64,000 nucleotides of DNA. Source: Lachnospiraceae bacterium XBB2008 (GTDB lineage Bacteria > Bacillota > Clostridia > Lachnospirales > Lachnospiraceae). The DNA lies in assembly GCA_900102235.1 (NCBI GenBank), contig FMVL01000003.1, positions 310,001 through 374,000 on the forward strand. The letters run 5' to 3'. Positions 63,518 to 64,000 of the stretch are shown here, piece after piece. Each line of letters begins with the position of its first letter. Within the stretch, counting starts at the first letter, position 1. The translations under genes and the position numbers were made by a program. The notes beneath the pieces were generated by a model. The model ran no database searches and was not told the DNA's origin. It saw only the letters and a program-made list of their open reading frames with translations.

Positions 63518-64000
63518 TTACATAAATATTCTCATTGCGATACATCCGGCCAGATACAGCCAGACTATCGCATATGCGATATAATCGCGGCTCACATATT
63601 TGAGGGGCTTCATCTTGGTACGTCCCTCTCCGCCTCTGTAGCATCTGGCTTCCATGGCCATGGCCAGGTCGTTGGCACGCCTGAATGCGGATACGAAGAG
63701 CGGTACAAGTAAGGGCACCAGAGCCTTCGCACGTTTGATGATATTGCCGGATTCGAAATCAGCGCCTCTGGCCATCTGCGCTTTCATGATGATATCGGTC
63801 TCTTCAAGCAGGATCGGGATGAATCTGAGTGCGATGGACATCATCATCGCGATCTCGTGAACCGGGACTTTTATCTTTGAAAGTGGACGAAGAAGCCTCT
63901 CCATTGCATCGGTCAGGTTATTGGGGGTAGTGGTCAGGGTCATGAGTGACGAACCCGTGATCAGAAGCGTCAGTCTCAGTGCCATGGTGGCACCTGCCTT
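63518..64000 (-). CDS. ecfT: ECF transporter transmembrane subunit EcfT (cut by window edge)
   Basis: The C-terminal 160 residues of EcfT; the N-terminus lies outside the window. Two Ala-Arg motifs that couple to the ATPases are visible, KAQMARGADF and AMEARCYRGGEGRT, plus helices IAMMMSIALRFIPILLEE and YIAYAIVWLYLAGCIAM. Part of an energy-coupling-factor vitamin transporter. 25 bases before truA. Confidence 0.95.
   Translation of the reverse strand, partial: KAGATMALRLTLLITGSSLMTLTTTPNNLTDAMERLLRPLSKIKVPVHEIAMMMSIALRFIPILLEETDIIMKAQMARGADFESGNIIKRAKALVPLLVPLFVSAFRRANDLAMAMEARCYRGGEGRTKMKPLKYVSRDYIAYAIVWLYLAGCIAMRIFM

Overview
The window reads as a chromosomal stretch of a mid-GC anaerobic member of the Clostridia, most likely Lachnospiraceae. 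This is inferred from the gene set: type III glutamine synthetase, an ammonium transporter fused to a PII domain, a CD1871A-type redox cassette, clostripain-like protease, Fe-S type PurF, LytTR/DUF3021 pairs, and the ecfT-truA / rplM-rpsI neighbourhood. Nearly all genes are on the minus strand. No rRNA, tRNA, prophage, insertion sequence or cas gene was seen.

Region 1 (1-27 kb) is dominated by glutamine metabolism. gltB-gltD-pyrG (6531 to 1), the Amt-PII fusion (18869-17100), glnN (21093-18997) and purF-carA-carB (27003-21333) all make, import for, or consume glutamine. All four transcription units start with a short 5' leader whose first element is a terminator-like hairpin opening with the same 9-mer, GCAAAGGYG. 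gltB and glnN also share a GTATAC-N2-GTATAC site over the -10. Between them sit a redox/protease operon (TlpA-like, CD1871A-like, membrane ferredoxin, clostripain), a DUF4015 glycosidase-like protein, a TetR regulator with a phytoene-desaturase-like oxidoreductase preceded by a 12-bp minisatellite, a 125-bp hairpin array, and a GH95 fucosidase.

Region 2 (27-36 kb) holds tcdA, two diguanylate cyclases, a uracil/hypoxanthine-type DNA glycosylase, an SGNH hydrolase, three membrane proteins (two with zinc ribbons), a methyltransferase and a LysR regulator divergent from a DinB-like gene.

Region 3 (36-53.6 kb) is accessory: GNAT acetyltransferases, a GyrI-like protein, a glyoxalase broken by a short palindromic element that also forms the C-terminus of the GyrI-like gene, WYL and XRE regulators (one with a desulfoferrodoxin-like domain), several short tandem repeats, an ABC-LytTR-DUF3021-ferredoxin operon whose start is covered by a long inverted repeat, flavodoxins, MATE and acyltransferase genes, and an unrecognised nuclease-like gene. 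Directly upstream of that last gene is a 54-bp-period array of two alternating short boxes (TTGACTCA and TTGMRGTCA) separated by unique sequence. I consider it the best candidate for an undescribed system.

Region 4 (54-64 kb) is conserved core: rplM-rpsI, then moxR-DUF58-transglutaminase, two alpha/beta hydrolases and a DUF697 protein placed between rplM and truA-ecfT.
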